Source: Myrica gale | Taxonomy: Eukaryota > Streptophyta > Magnoliopsida > Fagales > Myricaceae | Assembly: GCA_963930655.1 (NCBI GenBank) | Contig: OZ005619.1 | Span: 1,842,501 to 1,906,500, forward strand | Direction: 5' to 3' | Length of the DNA stretch: 64,000 bases | Shown: piece after piece, positions 11,418 through 24,100 of the stretch | Position numbering within the stretch: position 1 is the stretch's first letter | How the letters are laid out: every line of letters starts with the position of its first letter | Translations under genes and position numbers: made by a program | Notes under the pieces: generated by a model | What the model was told of the DNA's origin: nothing | Seen by the model: the letters and a program-made list of their open reading frames with translations, nothing else | Databases searched by the model: none

Positions 11418-13074
11418 AAAATTATAATTATAATAAATATTATAAATACAAATTATTATTTTATATTTTTATCTTTTTCAATCATCCCAATAAAAATAAT
11501 CTATAAAAGGGATTTTGTTAAATTATATCCCTACTGTAAATAAATATCAACATTTGTATCACAATAAAAAATAAAAAATAGAAAATAAAAGTGTTAGCCA
11601 AAGGTTATTTTGCAAACAATTCAAATTTGATTTTGATGATAACGGAAATTCTAAAGTTTGATGGCTTTTAGATTTTATGTTGTCAATCCACTATTTTCTA
11701 AGATATATTTCTAAGTGCACTTGAACATCATTACACAAGTTGATAAAATCAATTTTTATATTGTCGTTGTTTAAATAAGTTTTAGAATGGATTTGACGCT
11801 TTAAAGTCGCTGATTTTTCTCTCCATCACTTATAAGTGTCGACACATAGATGACAAGTGTTGTCACTTACACTTACTCCAGAGTGATGAATTCATGGTGA
11901 CGACAAATTGAAGACTAGTGTCGGCACATTACACATACACCCGAGACAACAATTTCGGGCAAAATTTTTGAAGTTTTGTGGTGTCAACACATTAAGGACT
12001 AGTGTTGACACATTGCACTGACTCCCGAGAGCATCATTCCAAACCAATTTTTGAAGAGTCAACACATGTTGACCATGTGTCGACACATGCCATGAAGTTG
12101 CAGAAGATCCGGAACAATGTCATATCATTCAAATTGCTCTAAAATTACTACCCTTCCAACGGTACCCTTGATGTCCTAGAAGACCGTTGAAACCAAATAA
12201 GCTTTAAATAGAATGAGACAGAGAGATAAAGAAGAGAACTTTCTTACAATTACTTTTGACCTAACTTTTAGAGAGACAAAATGCTTTGAAGAAGAGAGAA
12301 GATCGCACCTACCAAGAAAACTCGTGATTCTCCTGCCAAACTTCAGCTTTCTATTGAAATTTTTTGTCTTCTTGCACTGAGATATACTTTACACTTGCTT
12401 TATTCGGTTTAAAGAGGCATCCGTGATTATTCCTTGGTACTCATTCTTTGTAAAACACTTTAGTGCTAGGTAAACACTCGATCCTACTTGTGAGAGTAGA
12501 AGAAATCCCTTAGGTTTTGAGATTTGTGATTTGTGAAAAGAGTTAAAGTGTGAGCTTGAAAAATGTTTTGTAAAGGTTCCTTAGCACCCCGGAAGCTAAG
12601 GTGTACTTACTATTTGATAGATAGTAGAGGAAGCCTAAGGAAGTCAATAGTCTTGGGGTGGACGTAGATAAGTGTTGGCGGAACCACATAAAATTACGGT
12701 GTCATCTCTCTAACTCTACATCTCATTTTTATTCCTTGCATGTCTTTGCTCATTGCGTTTTTGTTTTATTGTTATATTGCTTAAACCATCTTTAATTTTT
12801 ATTAAAACACAATTCACCCTCTCTTGGGTTATTATTTAGTCTTACAAAAAGGGATTTTTCATAACTATAATAAATATTATAAAGTAAATATCAACATTTG
12901 TTTCACAATAAAAAAATAGAAGATAGACAATAGAAGGGATTTTCAGAATAAAAAATGGAACATACAAGAAATTTTTAAAATTATAATAAATATTAAAAAT
13001 AAACATCAATATAAATATTATTTTACATTTTCTCTTCTACATTCATCCCAATAAAAATAATCTACAAATAACAA
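11418..13074. repeat. Duplicated AT-rich flanks around a solo LTR
   Basis: Two AT-rich modules occur on both sides of the LTR. One carries ttcaatcatcccaataaaaat (11418-11507, with a counterpart at 12972-13074). The other carries aaaagggattttt and atcaacatttg (11505-11591, with a counterpart at 12847-12940). The order is A-B-LTR-B'-A', so a local duplication existed beside the insertion site. Confidence 0.55.
11592..12846 (+). mobile_element. Solo LTR of a copia-type retrotransposon
   Basis: A 1,255-bp sequence begins TGTTAGCC and ends TCTTACA. It is flanked by perfect 5-bp duplications AAAAG (11587-11591 and 12847-12851). The 3' part reads like copia R/U5 (ggtggacgtagataagtg, cggaaccacataaaattac, aattcaccctctcttggg). 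The upstream part carries several copies of the palindrome-like TGTCGACACA / TGTTGACACA (near 11838, 11921, 11978, 12003, 12058, 12078). No primer-binding site, internal coding region or second LTR follows, so it is a solo LTR left by recombination. The copia assignment rests on the R/U5 style. Confidence 0.8.
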
Positions 13075-13230
13075 CCTTAAAAAACATCACTTCTTTTTTC
13101 TCATTTATTAATAAAAGTCAACAATTTCTACACAAAAATCAATACAACTAAAACATCACATAAAAATTCTTAAAACTCTTCGAATCTTAAAAATCTCTTC
13201 AAAATGAACATGCCGTATTCGAATCACCTT

Positions 13231-13528
13231 GTTATTGGGCGAGTCCTGGCTTATTACATATGGGGTTGATGGGCCGATTTCATATATTAACACATACGAA
13301 TAGCTATCATCTTACGGAATTATATCGATAGCTGGGCGAGTCATGACTTATTGCATATAGGGCTGATAGGTCGGTTTCATATATAACACATACGAATAGC
13401 TATTCTCTTACAGAATTATAGCGGTAGCTGAGCAAGTCCTGACTTATTACAGATGGGGTTGATGGGCTGTTGTCATATATAACACCTCTGAACAGCTGTA
13501 CTCTTATGGAATTATGGTGGTAGCCTCG
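13231..13528. repeat. Tandem repeat, 96-97 bp period, about three copies
   Basis: Units start at about 13237, 13334 and 13430 and share gggcgagtcctggcttatta, gatgggccgatttcatata, acacatacgaatagct and cttacggaattata blocks. Copies are roughly 80-90% alike by eye. There is no coding frame and no spacer-repeat pattern of a CRISPR. Confidence 0.85.
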
Positions 13529-14013
13529 GATAGTGGCTCCCTTAGGTGGTTACCATTTTTAATTCTTCTTCTTCTTCTTTTTTTACATTTTTTTCATTTC
13601 AGACCATTTTATCAGATTTTTTTATTATGTATTAAATTGTTTTTTAAGGGTTAGTGATTTTAAAATTTCTTAATAATTTGTTATTTTTTTAATTATGGTA
13701 ACATTGTATCTTGGTTACCCAAAAATATATCCAGTTAATCTAAAAAAACACGAGTAATTTAAAATTTCTGATTGCAAATGAGACAACTGCATTAAATAGA
13801 TGTACTTGTATTAACCGTTAAAAAAATAAGATAATATATCATGCTTAGATATTTTTTTCTAAGCTATTGTGCTTAGATATAAGCTAACTCAATTAATAAA
13901 TTACAAAGTTACCCAAAAATGAATAAATTACTTTTTAAATCAATATAATATACAAAAAATAATAATTAAATGTAATAATATTTTCTCAAAATCTTTTGCT
14001 TTTTTACTACTTA

Positions 14014-14130
14014 GGCTGCATTTGTGGTGTAAAATTTTACACCCTCTAAAATTTTAACACAATAAAATATTACAATATAATCTCTCTCTCCCCCATCAAA
14101 TCATTATTTTTCACTACAAAAAATATATAG
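14014..14130. mobile_element. Tourist-like MITE, family A copy 2 (truncated)
   Basis: Starts directly after TTA (14011-14013) with GGCTGCATTTGTGG and the family core, and stops at about 14130 inside the caaaaaatata stretch. The distal half and right inverted end are missing. Confidence 0.65.
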
Positions 14131-14335
14131 TTTCTTGAAGTAAATATTACTATCTTAACATGATTGAAAAATAATATTATTTAATACCAAGGAATAACTC
14201 TAAACAAATATTAAAGGTATTTATTCTTCCTTCTCATAAATAGCCTTTATTACCAATGTACATCTCCCCGCTTCTTTCAAAAGCAATTAGCCCACGCCAC
14301 AATCAAGCAAAAGCAAATAGCTTATTATTGATGTG

Positions 14336-14643
14336 AGATATGTTCGTTTTCACACTTTTTTCAAGATTCTAAGCATATTCACAAATCTACCACCGAACAT
14401 ATTCAGAATTTAAATACAAAAATCAATACATTTTACACAATCTCCAACAATTTTTTAATTTTTTATTCAACATAAATTTTCTCTCTCTATACTTTTTCAC
14501 ATAACTCCAATATTTTTTTATTAAACAATTACATCAAATCATTTCTCTCTCCGCTTTACACAAACACCAATAAAACACTATTCAACATAAAAATTCACAA
14601 CTTCTCTAAAATCCTACATTTTTTCTCAAAACGAACATAACCC
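14336..14643. mobile_element. Tourist-like MITE related to the ARF-intron element
   Basis: Inverted ends AGATATGTTCGTTTT (left) and AAAACGAACATAACCC (right) enclose 308 bp of AT-rich DNA with the same internal words as 7225-7590 in reverse orientation (aatatttttttattaaac, acatcaaatcatttctctc). A clean target duplication is not visible. Confidence 0.6.
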
Positions 14644-15951
14644 AATTTTCAGACCATCACCATCACTTTCCATCATGAACATGATGCAAAGAGATTCTTG
14701 TTTATTTTCACCCTTTTCCCCTTTTTTTCTTTTTCATATTTGGTTGATCCAGATTTTTGGTAGGTTTATTTCAAATACATCTGCTTATATTAATAATATA
14801 TAATATATATGTATATATTTATACACAATCACGCACACAGTACTCAGCATTTGTTGGACTAATATGCTTCACGATAATTTTACTATATATTTATATTATA
14901 TATCGGGGTGCTAGAAATGGAGAAGTATAATTACTATCAAGAGTAAGAATTTTGGGATAAAATTTTAATGAAATTGAATAAAATAGTTTTTATTAATTTT
15001 AATTAATTTAGTAAAATGAGTTTATGAATATTTATGTTCTTTTAATATGTTTGGCATATGATTTGGAGAAAAATAGGATTACTTAAACTATAGATTATCT
15101 CTTTAGTATAAACTAATCCTTCTTTTGAAATATATTTCCCAGAAATAACCTCATTTTGGCTTTAGTGCCTAAACAAATCTCCTTATTCCATATTTTATTA
15201 TTTGTGGACAAAAGTTAATCTGCATTTAATTATTTTTAAAGGTTAATGCTTGCTGCAAGAAATTAAAAAGAAGTACAATATGTCCGACTGCATAGTCTTC
15301 TTTCACATTAAGCATAAAAACAAAAAATTGCTTTATATTAAGCTATGCATAGTCTTCTTTCACACAAGCATAGAAACAAAAAGATTGCTTATATAATAAA
15401 AGCTAACTACATTTGGAGGTATTTTTTTTCAAATAATAATTAAAAAATTACATTTGTGTTGAATAAATATTGTTCGAGGATAAATCTATGACAGAATTGC
15501 AACATGTAATATAAACACGACAAGCGAAATATACAGTATTTAATGCTACGCGTGTGAAGTTATTTACATTGTAGACTCTATACTAGTTAATGCTTATAGT
15601 GTCTAGCTCTTTTCAAATTACACAATAAAAATTCTAATCGGAAACGATTCCTTTAGGCTACCCCACAGTAAAGCTGGATTTATTTTGCATGTGTGGCTTG
15701 GGAAGCTACACGACTCGATATTTGTCGTGGCATTGAACTAAATTCGTGCGGATACTGGGCTAAGTCCGTTCAAACTTAGTGCATGTGAATAGATACCTAG
15801 ATTTCCCTCGTTACCAAAAAAATTCCAATAGGAAATTGTAGAGAATCATAGGGTAATGACCCAAGAAAAACACTAATAACATATACACTTTTAACTTCAA
15901 AATGATTAATAAAGATTGCTCTTAAAAGCTCATCTAAATCATTATACCTAG
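14644..15951. other. AT-rich intergenic DNA
   Basis: No gene or clear element is seen. One short direct duplication (gcatagtcttctttcaca, near 15291 and 15347) and simple AT-rich stretches are present. Confidence 0.5.
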
Positions 15952-16939
15952 CGATGGGCCATAATATGATCTACCAAACCTATTAAGACCTGAGAGCTCA
16001 TCTGCAGTCTCATCTAAGTCCACATGCTCAATTTAGGCTTTCAACCTACATAAGCGTAAATTAATCTATCCAGTACCACGAACACCCACCCCTTCATCGG
16101 CAAAGTGGTCTCAACTAATGTGTCAAGGACATCTCTACACCAGGAAAGTGATCTCAACCACTGTTCCAAGGGCACTTTTACACCAGCAAAGTTGTCTCAA
16201 CCCCTATGCCACGGGCACCTCCGCACTAGCAAACTGGTCTGACTTCAGTGTGCCAAGGGCTAGTCTAGTTCAACAACACCAAAGTTACCCCCTTTTATAT
16301 TTTTGATAAGACATAATACAGTCCATTAGGGCCGCCCAATTGGCCTAACAACAATTTATCTGATAAAACCTCCGGTCGGTCCAAGCCCATTTAAAGGGAG
16401 GGACTATTGATGGGACATAATATGACCGACCCAACCCATTAAGACCTGCGAGCCCACCTGCAGTCTCATTCAAGTCTACATGCGCATTCTAGGCCTTCAA
16501 CTCACATAAGCGTAAATTAATCTATCCAAGACTCCAGGCCTGACCAGTATTCAAGAGCTTCAGGATTCAAGGTAAGATAAGGAGTTCTGAAGCTCATACT
16601 ATTATACTCCCTTTATGACTCTAGCATCCCTCTCTTATATAAAGGCTTGAGAGGCTTCAAGGCTCAAAGTAAGGTAAGGAGTCCTGAAGCCCATACTGAT
16701 AGATTTCTTTTAGGACTCTAGCACTCCCCTCTCTTATAAATAACAAGTACTTTCCTTTATATTTTTCTCAAGCCTCATTACTTCTCTAGACTAAGAAGCT
16801 TAATTATTTTCTAATACCAAAAACTCTTCTTGAGATTTAGATTTAACTTAGGCATCGGAATCTCAACTTTCGACACCGCCCCTCTTCTTATTTCCTTTCA
16901 AGTCTGATCGACTCCAACTCTTGGTGATTTTTTGCATCA
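15952..16939 (+). mobile_element. Miniature gypsy-like LTR element
   Basis: A probable 3' LTR at 16408-16939 starts TGATGGGACATA and ends TTTGCATCA, so the ends are TGATG...CATCA. A polypurine-like aaagggagggactat lies just upstream. The motif acttaggcatcggaatctc (about 16850) is characteristic of plant Ty3/gypsy R-U5 regions. The first about 120 bp of the LTR recur at 15952-16074 as a truncated 5' copy. The internal part is only about 330 bp and non-coding, mostly the 43-bp minisatellite. Within the LTR, about 97 bp are duplicated in tandem, giving two TATA boxes (TATATAAA at 16636 and TATAAATA at 16735). No target duplication was confirmed. Confidence 0.65.
16098..16270. repeat. 43-bp minisatellite, four units
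   Basis: Units begin at 16102, 16145, 16188 and 16231, each of the form aaagtggtctcaac...ccaagggcac...caccagc. It fills most of the interior of the miniature LTR element. Confidence 0.85.
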
Positions 16940-17421
16940 TCCCCTAGTAAAGTCTCAAATGTCAAACTTAACCCTTACAAAGTTCATATATCGTTTATTG
17001 TACTCTCTACTTCATGTGAAATTCGGAGTATCACACATAATCTATTACTCAAAGGTGCTATTACTTTTGGCTTTTGGAGTAACCCAACTATAGTGAACGG
17101 GAAAAAAATTATTTAATATGGAAATAATCATTGTTAGAGAAAACAACTTGAAAATTATTTCAAACGTTCTCATAAATATGCAAACATTTAACTACATGGA
17201 TTTTACTCATCAAACTCCTTTCTACATGTATCAAGAATTACTCAAGATTTTCTAAATAAACTACCAAATAAAAAAAATAAAAATCCGAAGAAAAATTCTA
17301 CATACAAACTCTAACTAGTACTGTTGAATACATGTAGTAATCACCTACAAGTTATTAATTGACCTACTAATTAGCTTCCTTAAAGGCCTATATTCTCATT
17401 GGCTTAGAACAAAAAAGACCT

Positions 17422-17861
17422 ATTTTTTTCTGAATAACAACAATTAGATTAAAAAATTAAAAACAATTACAAACAGGACATACAACACGAAGACAACAAA
17501 ACAAACTAGACAGACAACAGGACAGGAAAACCAGCAAGACCCTCGGACGGATCAGAGGAACCACTATGAACTCCATGCAGGGCAGAGGGAGTGATGGTCG
17601 GACATAGTAGGCAGAGCTACTAGGACCTGGACAAGCCGGTAAAGCGCCACAAAGGACGTGTATCGAGACCCAACAAAGGGTCGGAAGAGAGCCACAAGGA
17701 CTCAGAAGAGAGCCACAAGGACTCGGATAAGCCCACGGAAGGGGCGGACAGACGACCACAGACCAAGACCAACAAGAAGCCCTAAACAGAGGGGCGAACC
17801 CAAACGGGCGAAAACACAACAAAACACAAGCCCTAAACAGAGGGGCTAGCCCAAACGGGCG
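17422..17861 (-). mobile_element. 5'-truncated LINE 3' end with 16-bp target duplication
   Basis: The perfect duplication agaacaaaaaagacct flanks the 440-bp insert (17406-17421 and 17862-17877). On the minus strand the insert ends with a short A tail (cagaaaaaaa) after a T/G-rich 3' region, as L1-type LINE copies do. There is no pol III promoter box, which argues against a SINE. It contains internal tandem repeats of 51 bp (gccctaaacagaggggc at 17779 and 17830) and 21 bp (gaagagagccacaagga at 17684 and 17705). The G+C content is clearly above the flanks. Confidence 0.75.
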
Positions 17862-17877
17862 AGAACAAAAAAGACCT

Positions 17878-19058
17878 CAATCCTTCTTGCCATCGATTGA
17901 TCCCACAATATGTTTTAAGAAAAAAGATCCCACAATATGCTCTGTCAGGTTCCTAGTGGCTTCCATTATCGGCAGGGGAACCACCCGCGGCCAGGCACTG
18001 CTGCCCCCGCACATGCGAACCGGACGGCCAGGCATTTGCACTATGAAGAATGATTAAAGGCCAGATAAAGTGGGAATTAAGAAACTTTAATTAATGCTCT
18101 TGCACCTCAGTAATAATGAATAGTAGGGGCACCATAAATACTTGCTAGTTGCTGAGGTGGCGGACCATGTCGGCGGCTGGGGTCCCACGTGCATATGCGA
18201 TTTTGACTGCTCTCGCGTCTGCTTTTATTAGCATTTTTTTTTATTTAAGTCCATGCTCTTAGACTTTGCCCCCAATGAATATGTCAAATGTTGAATGTGC
18301 ACCTGCCTTTTGTCAGTTTTCTAAATAGCTCCCATCAGTAAAGTCGCACCTCAATTATGCCCTTCCTTTCAATGCGATTTATACAAGTTTTTTTACTCCT
18401 ATTATTCGAACCATTATTATCTCGATATAGAGTGGCATTAATGCAATTTATACATACTAGCATGTACGAAATTTAGATATTTTTTATTTGTTTATTCGTT
18501 CAATTAATGAGACAAAGTTAATTATTTTCAATTATGCATTTATTAAATGTTCTTCTAATTTTTTAACGTTTCCTTCTCTCTCCAACAATGGAAAGGTGTG
18601 GGTCCCGGACACCGTGTTTCCTGGACAGGTGCGTGGTAGGCCCATCTGCTTTGACCGAAATCGACATCGCGGCTATTCGGGGGGGGGGGAAAAATATTTG
18701 CTGACGTGTCAGGATTGAGAATCAATTCGAGAAATGTCGGGGGGTTTAAAAGTTAAAACCTTACAGATTCCAAAAAAAAATATGGTCGGCCTGTTGTATT
18801 GTGGCCGAATCGGCTCCGATTAACGTGGCCCGGCTTATTATATAATTGGTGGATCGGGTAAAAGATTCTGCGTCCGTGCTATCAGAATAAACATTTGTGC
18901 AACAGTGCAAAGGAACATTTGAATAGTAATTCTAGGTTGGCAAACAAAATCACTAAAGGATTGATGTTGCTAAATTAAGATTTTTTCTTTTAAAAAATCC
19001 AACACGTATTAAAATAATACAAGATCGAGCATATAATTTTAGCCAAAATCAATTTTGG
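17878..19058. other. Intergenic DNA without recognisable gene
   Basis: Mixed AT-rich and short GC-rich stretches (17940-18020, 18600-18700). No domain-bearing frame and no bounded element was found. Confidence 0.45.
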
Positions 19059-19248
19059 GAGGACGTTCAGTGGTTGTGTTTTTTGAGAATTTTTTGTGTT
19101 TTGAGAATTTTTAGGTGATGTTAACTTTATTGGTATGCGTGTTGTAGTTATTTTTATGTGGTGTTAAAAATGATGTTTAGTTGTATAATTTTTTGTATTG
19201 TGAAAATTCAAAAAAAATCCTAGGAATATTTTTTAACCGAACATCCTC
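19059..19248. mobile_element. MITE, family B copy 1
   Basis: Ends gaggacgttcagtgg and ccgaacatcctc are imperfect inverted repeats. The interior gaatttttaggtgatgtt, aactttattggtatgcgtg is shared with the copy at 20035-20212 and, more distantly, with 57746-57912. Confidence 0.6.
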
Positions 19249-19633
19249 TTGGTCTCTTTAAGTTTCACCTTCAATTTGATTTGAATTTTAAATTAGCTAA
19301 AAAAATATGTAAAATGACAAAAATTGCCTATCAAAGACAAAAATTTATAGGTCTCGAGGCTCATGAATTCTCCCCTCTCTTACTCAAGTCTTTCCACATT
19401 TTGAAGTATATTAATAATTTTTAAGGATGGTTGGAAATTAAATGTAAAACGTGCATGTTTTGATTGTAAGTCAGCGATGAGAAGTGGGTTACACTTTTGA
19501 GGCTTAAAAGTTAGGAGAAGAAAGAAGATAAGGAGAGTGGGTAATGGGGCCAGCCAGCCAAGGGTTCTATTTCTACCGTATGACCTCTGAGAACACATGC
19601 ATGGTTCATTGTTTTTCATCCAAAAGACAAAAT

Positions 19634-19653
19634 GGGGGGGGGGGGGGGGGGGG
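19634..19653. repeat. Poly-G tract (G20)
   Basis: Twenty consecutive G on the plus strand; length should be treated with caution because such runs are prone to sequencing error. Confidence 0.9.
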
Positions 19654-20034
19654 AGAAAATAGATACCTCGATACGGATGGTGGAGATTAGACGTTGGTGC
19701 TCCATTATAGATCGTGAGAGGATATGCCTCTTAAGGATTTTCAATCAAGAAAAGAAAAAAAAAAAAGAAGCTTTGGAGGGGAAGTCAGATGGAACACGAA
19801 GTTTATATTGGGTTGTTGGAAGTAGATGGCGGGTCCTCGTTTCCTTGCGGGAAGAATTTGGTACAGGTTTAAAGAATATTAAGTTCGTAGTTTTTTTTTT
19901 AAATTATTATTATTATTACGAGAAAAATCCGTGACGTATTTTAATACTATTTATTTTCCCAACAATTCAAAATATAAAAATTTTCAACTAAATAAACACC
20001 TTTCAACAAACAAATTGCGTGTACCCGAGAATAA

Positions 20035-20212
20035 GGAGTTGTTTGGTTTGATAGTTTTTTGAAAATTTTTTGTGTTTTGAAAATTTTTAGGTAATGTTAA
20101 CTTTATTGGTATACGTGCTGTAGTTATTTTTAGGTGATGTTAAAAAACATGTTCGATTTGTATATTCTCAAGATTCAAAAAATCCTCATAATACAAACAA
20201 ACCGAACAGCCC
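20035..20212. mobile_element. MITE, family B copy 2
   Basis: Ends ggagttgtttggtttg and aaaccgaacagccc, interior nearly identical to 19059-19248. The left flank is TAA and the right flank TTA, compatible with a degraded TWA duplication. Confidence 0.65.
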
Positions 20213-20219
20213 TTAGGAT

Positions 20220-20860
20220 GCAATCAGATCAAGCTCATAGGTTCTACGACAAGACGCATTAGACAATTTCTTGACCTTCTTGCCTCCCATTTGCATCGGA
20301 ACAAAGCAGAGCCATATCAACCACAAGGAGAACAGAAAGATGGAAAAGTATTATCTTGACTAAATAAAAAATTAAGGAAAAAAAAACAGAGAAAAGATAA
20401 AAAAAAAAAAAGGATTGGGCGAAGGAGGGCAGGTGAGCGTGCATGAAAGCTGCCGAATTCCCGGCTGGTTTAACGGGAGTAGTAATTCCCGACGCACGGC
20501 ACGCGACGATCAAAGCCACAGAGGACGTGGAACGGATAACACCGTCACCGTGTGGGGCACGCACGCTCTTTTGGAATGAAAGATTTGACGTGCCCACGCC
20601 TCTTAAAATAAAGATACCGAAAACTCGTGGAAAGAGTACAGAATTCAAGAATTGTGTGCTACTTTTTGAAAGCACGCTTTCGCCCTCGGATTTTATACGC
20701 CCCTTCGGGATTAGCGTCCCACAAAAAATCTCTCCCTTCTTTCATACTTTCTCCTGTTTTCTATAAATTTCAAAGATGCGCATCTGGTACAGTAATTAGG
20801 TGAAAAAAAAGTGAGCATGAACAAACGTCTTACTGATTAGACAAACAGTATCATGGATTG
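20220..20860. other. Moderately GC-rich intergenic stretch, no gene recognised
   Basis: Overlapping frames on both strands (20259-20675 minus, 20443-20766 plus) are open because of local composition. Neither has a domain, a signal or a splice context I recognise. Confidence 0.4.
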
Positions 20861-20879
20861 AGCATGGATTGAGCATTTA

Positions 20880-21165
20880 GTTAAAAAAATATATATTGAA
20901 GGACTAAAATTTTAAAAAAATTTAAAGATTAAAAAATAAAACGACTTAAAATTTAAGGGCTAAACTGTTAATTTCTACTACAACATCAGCTGCTGAGTTG
21001 TCAGCTGATGTGACCCTTTCGTTAGGGAAACAAACGGATCCCTGACGGAAGGACCATTTTGTAAAAAAATTGTAAACACAAGGACTTTAGATTTAAAAGT
21101 TGAAACTCAAGGACTAAAACGTAAAAATGTGTAAAACTTAAAGACTAAAATGTCAATTTCCATTT
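20880..21165. repeat. Probable MULE-type MITE (aaggactaaaa family)
   Basis: Inverted copies of phrases such as ggactaaaa and gtcaatttc lie around a central palindrome acatcagctg...cagctgatgt (20984-21012). The layout resembles the better-bounded elements at 42348-42581 and 57167-57510, but the ends are not clean. Confidence 0.4.
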
Positions 21166-24100
21166 TATTTATGATAAATTATATTTACTCCTAAACATTA
21201 ATTAAGTAGGTGAAAGTGAATTTAAATCTTACCCCTTTTTTTATATGGTGTTTGGTAATTTAAATTTTTATTTACTTTTATTAAACACATTTTTAATTTT
21301 TTTATCTCTTATTCATCAATTTCAATACTAATTAGTTGTTAACACCAATATAAAATTTGAATAAATTTTTGATAAATTTTTAAAAACAAATGCACTGTTA
21401 ACCTTATTTGACTAATTAATTGTTTTTTTAAGTTCAGTAAAATAAAGATGGACTATAACGAATTTCTTCTATTATAAAAAATAAAATAAAAAATATATTT
21501 TTTAAAATCCTTTGATTTACCCATTCGATACAAATAAGCCATTGACAACTGACAAGAGTTTCCATAAGAATTTAGCATATTTTTTTTTTCTTTCAACGAC
21601 TTTCCATAGCCTTTTTAAAATTTCAAAGTGTTAGAACAAAAGTAATAGAAGAATTCCTTGAACATTCTGCTAAAAAAAAGTCACATGGTGTCTTCTAACT
21701 AATAATACAATTTAAAATAGAAGTCTAAATTACTAATCTTGTCATATTGAACTCACCAAATTTCATAATTAATCAAATTAGGCCCTAAAATAAATTTGAT
21801 GGTGAAAATCTTGTTACCTGTCTCATTCACTACACTCATGGCATGCGTTTGGTCGTTTGATCTTTTTTAGAGGTATAAATTAATGAAATTAGTAGTTAGT
21901 AGGTTGGTCATACCTTACATTTGTTAGATTCTTTTGGGGATCCTAATGCGCACTAAAAGTACCCATCAATCAAATATCTTAATTTTTTTTGGATAAATTC
22001 CTCGTATTTACCACGATAAAATCATTGTCAATTGATTTTTATTAAGTTTTCTGCATTGGCAGTCTGAAAATATTTAAAAATATTGTGTCGCATATTTTAT
22101 AGTATGACTTAATTCGAACATTTTTCATCTGATAAAAATTCTTATAATCACTCTTAAGAAAATATGTTAAACTACAAAACATGCGTATGACCATGGTTCA
22201 TAAGCTCCTCCGCTAAACATTAACATATATTGTCTAGTTTTTACTTCAATTCATCCAGAAGGATTAGATTATTAATTTTAATGCAATTAATAAATTAACA
22301 TATATTCTGTTATAATTTTTTTCCTCAAACTACCACACATTTCTCAAATACCCTTACAAACTATAACTCATTATAACTCACCCCTCAAAATATGTTTTTT
22401 GTTGTGTTTCTGTTACTAATATGCTAGAGCCGTTATATCGAATGCTTTTTATTTTAAGTAAACTTCTTTTTATAAGAAAAGATAAATTTGACTATATCAA
22501 TTTAATATAAGCGAGTTATTTTTTTTATTTTAATAAAAAAATCAGTTAGCTACGTATTTTTTTTTGGGTATCGTGAAATGTACAGTAGAATGTTAAAAAT
22601 TACTCAGATTTGGGGCATTTGAGAAGCATCCCCCATCGGAGAAAGTCTCCATCATAATTTGGTCTTTTTCTAAATTTGAAGGTGGTAGAGGGTTATGGGC
22701 GGTTAGATCTTAGAAGGAAACTACAGGCTATGTTTGTTTCATGTCTCAAAACGTTTTCAAAACGTTTTTTACTCACTTTTTAATCAATTCCAATACCTTT
22801 TCACCCATCCCAATAACTTTTTACAAATTTTAACAACTTTTAACACACTTTTCACCAATCCCAAGAGAATTTACACTACTTTCAAAAAACAAAAACACAA
22901 AAAAACATCTCAATACCTAAACGAGTCTGGATAGTGTTAGTGACATCCACGGAAGAAGATAACCTTTTACCTTGTTGGTATTCGAAACATCAATCAGAAC
23001 AATTATGCAGCACCATATCCACCCATGAAATACGAATGAGAACTTCTTATCATGTTGTCTAATCACAATTCCACTTTAATTTGGAGTACCGTATCATATG
23101 CGTGGAGGAAACGTACCAAATGACTGATTTGTAAAACCTGTCACTTTTCTAGATTTATTCGAATTTTTCATATCTTATGTATGTTCTATTCTTTTTGGGA
23201 TCCTAATGCACATCAAAGAGCCATTAATTAAGTACCTTAACTTTATCAAGAGAAGGTTGTTAATTGGTTCTAAGTCAGTGATCACAACCTTTGGTTGGTT
23301 TCAATTTATATGAGCTAATAAAAGGGTTTAATCCCAAATATTCTAGGCATCGAAGGCTTACCTCCACTTGCAAGGAGGTGATACTTTTTACATTATTACT
23401 CGACACTTAGGGTGTAAGACAATTTCAAATCTCCGACTGTATACCAGCACAGTTTTGTGATAAGAATTTTTTTTTAAAAAAAAAGCAAAAATGGGGAAGG
23501 GGACAACCAACATTGCAACTCTCCTTGAACGTGACCATAGGAACACTCCTGCTGTAGAATGTCTAATTTGAACCATAACTATTGCCCACTAGGCGAGTAT
23601 GTCACCATAGCACCAGCATGATCACTACCAGCCAGTCTCAATCCACTCAACCCAAGATTAAACTTTACTTTTACAAACGATTTCAACTTATGTCTTCACT
23701 CGAACTCCTGACCTTGTAATTAGTGAATTAGTGGGTGATACTAATTGGACTACAACCTTGCTAGCCACGATAAGGACATATAATCGTTAATCGACTTCGT
23801 TCTTCAATGCATCTCATTTGCCCTAAGTCACTTACAACGTTTGGTTTCTATTCTAATTTCGATGAAGCCCTATTATTGATATCAAGGATACAAAGAACCC
23901 AAAGCAATGGGTTACGAGCAGGGATCGCTCTTGCATAAGGTTTAGATGTTTAAACAATATTAATTTGGGCCAATAGTTTAGGGTATTGGGGAGAGGTTGT
24001 CATAGGGCTTACCTCCACTAGCAAGTAGATTATTCTTCCTATATTTGTTACATGGTGTTTAAGGTGTGAGATAATAAGAAAAGATGACATTTAATCCAAG

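Noticed and set aside
13231..16270. Regular tandem arrays considered as CRISPR-like
   Set aside because: Units are contiguous without unique spacers, and the genome is plant nuclear.
17457..17822. 121-codon Cys/Pro-rich frame on the minus strand
   Set aside because: It lies wholly inside the LINE 3' end bounded by the 16-bp target duplication and is non-coding in character.
20259..20766. Overlapping open frames on both strands (138 and 107 codons)
   Set aside because: They overlap each other, have no domain or splice context, and look like composition effects of a GC-richer stretch.
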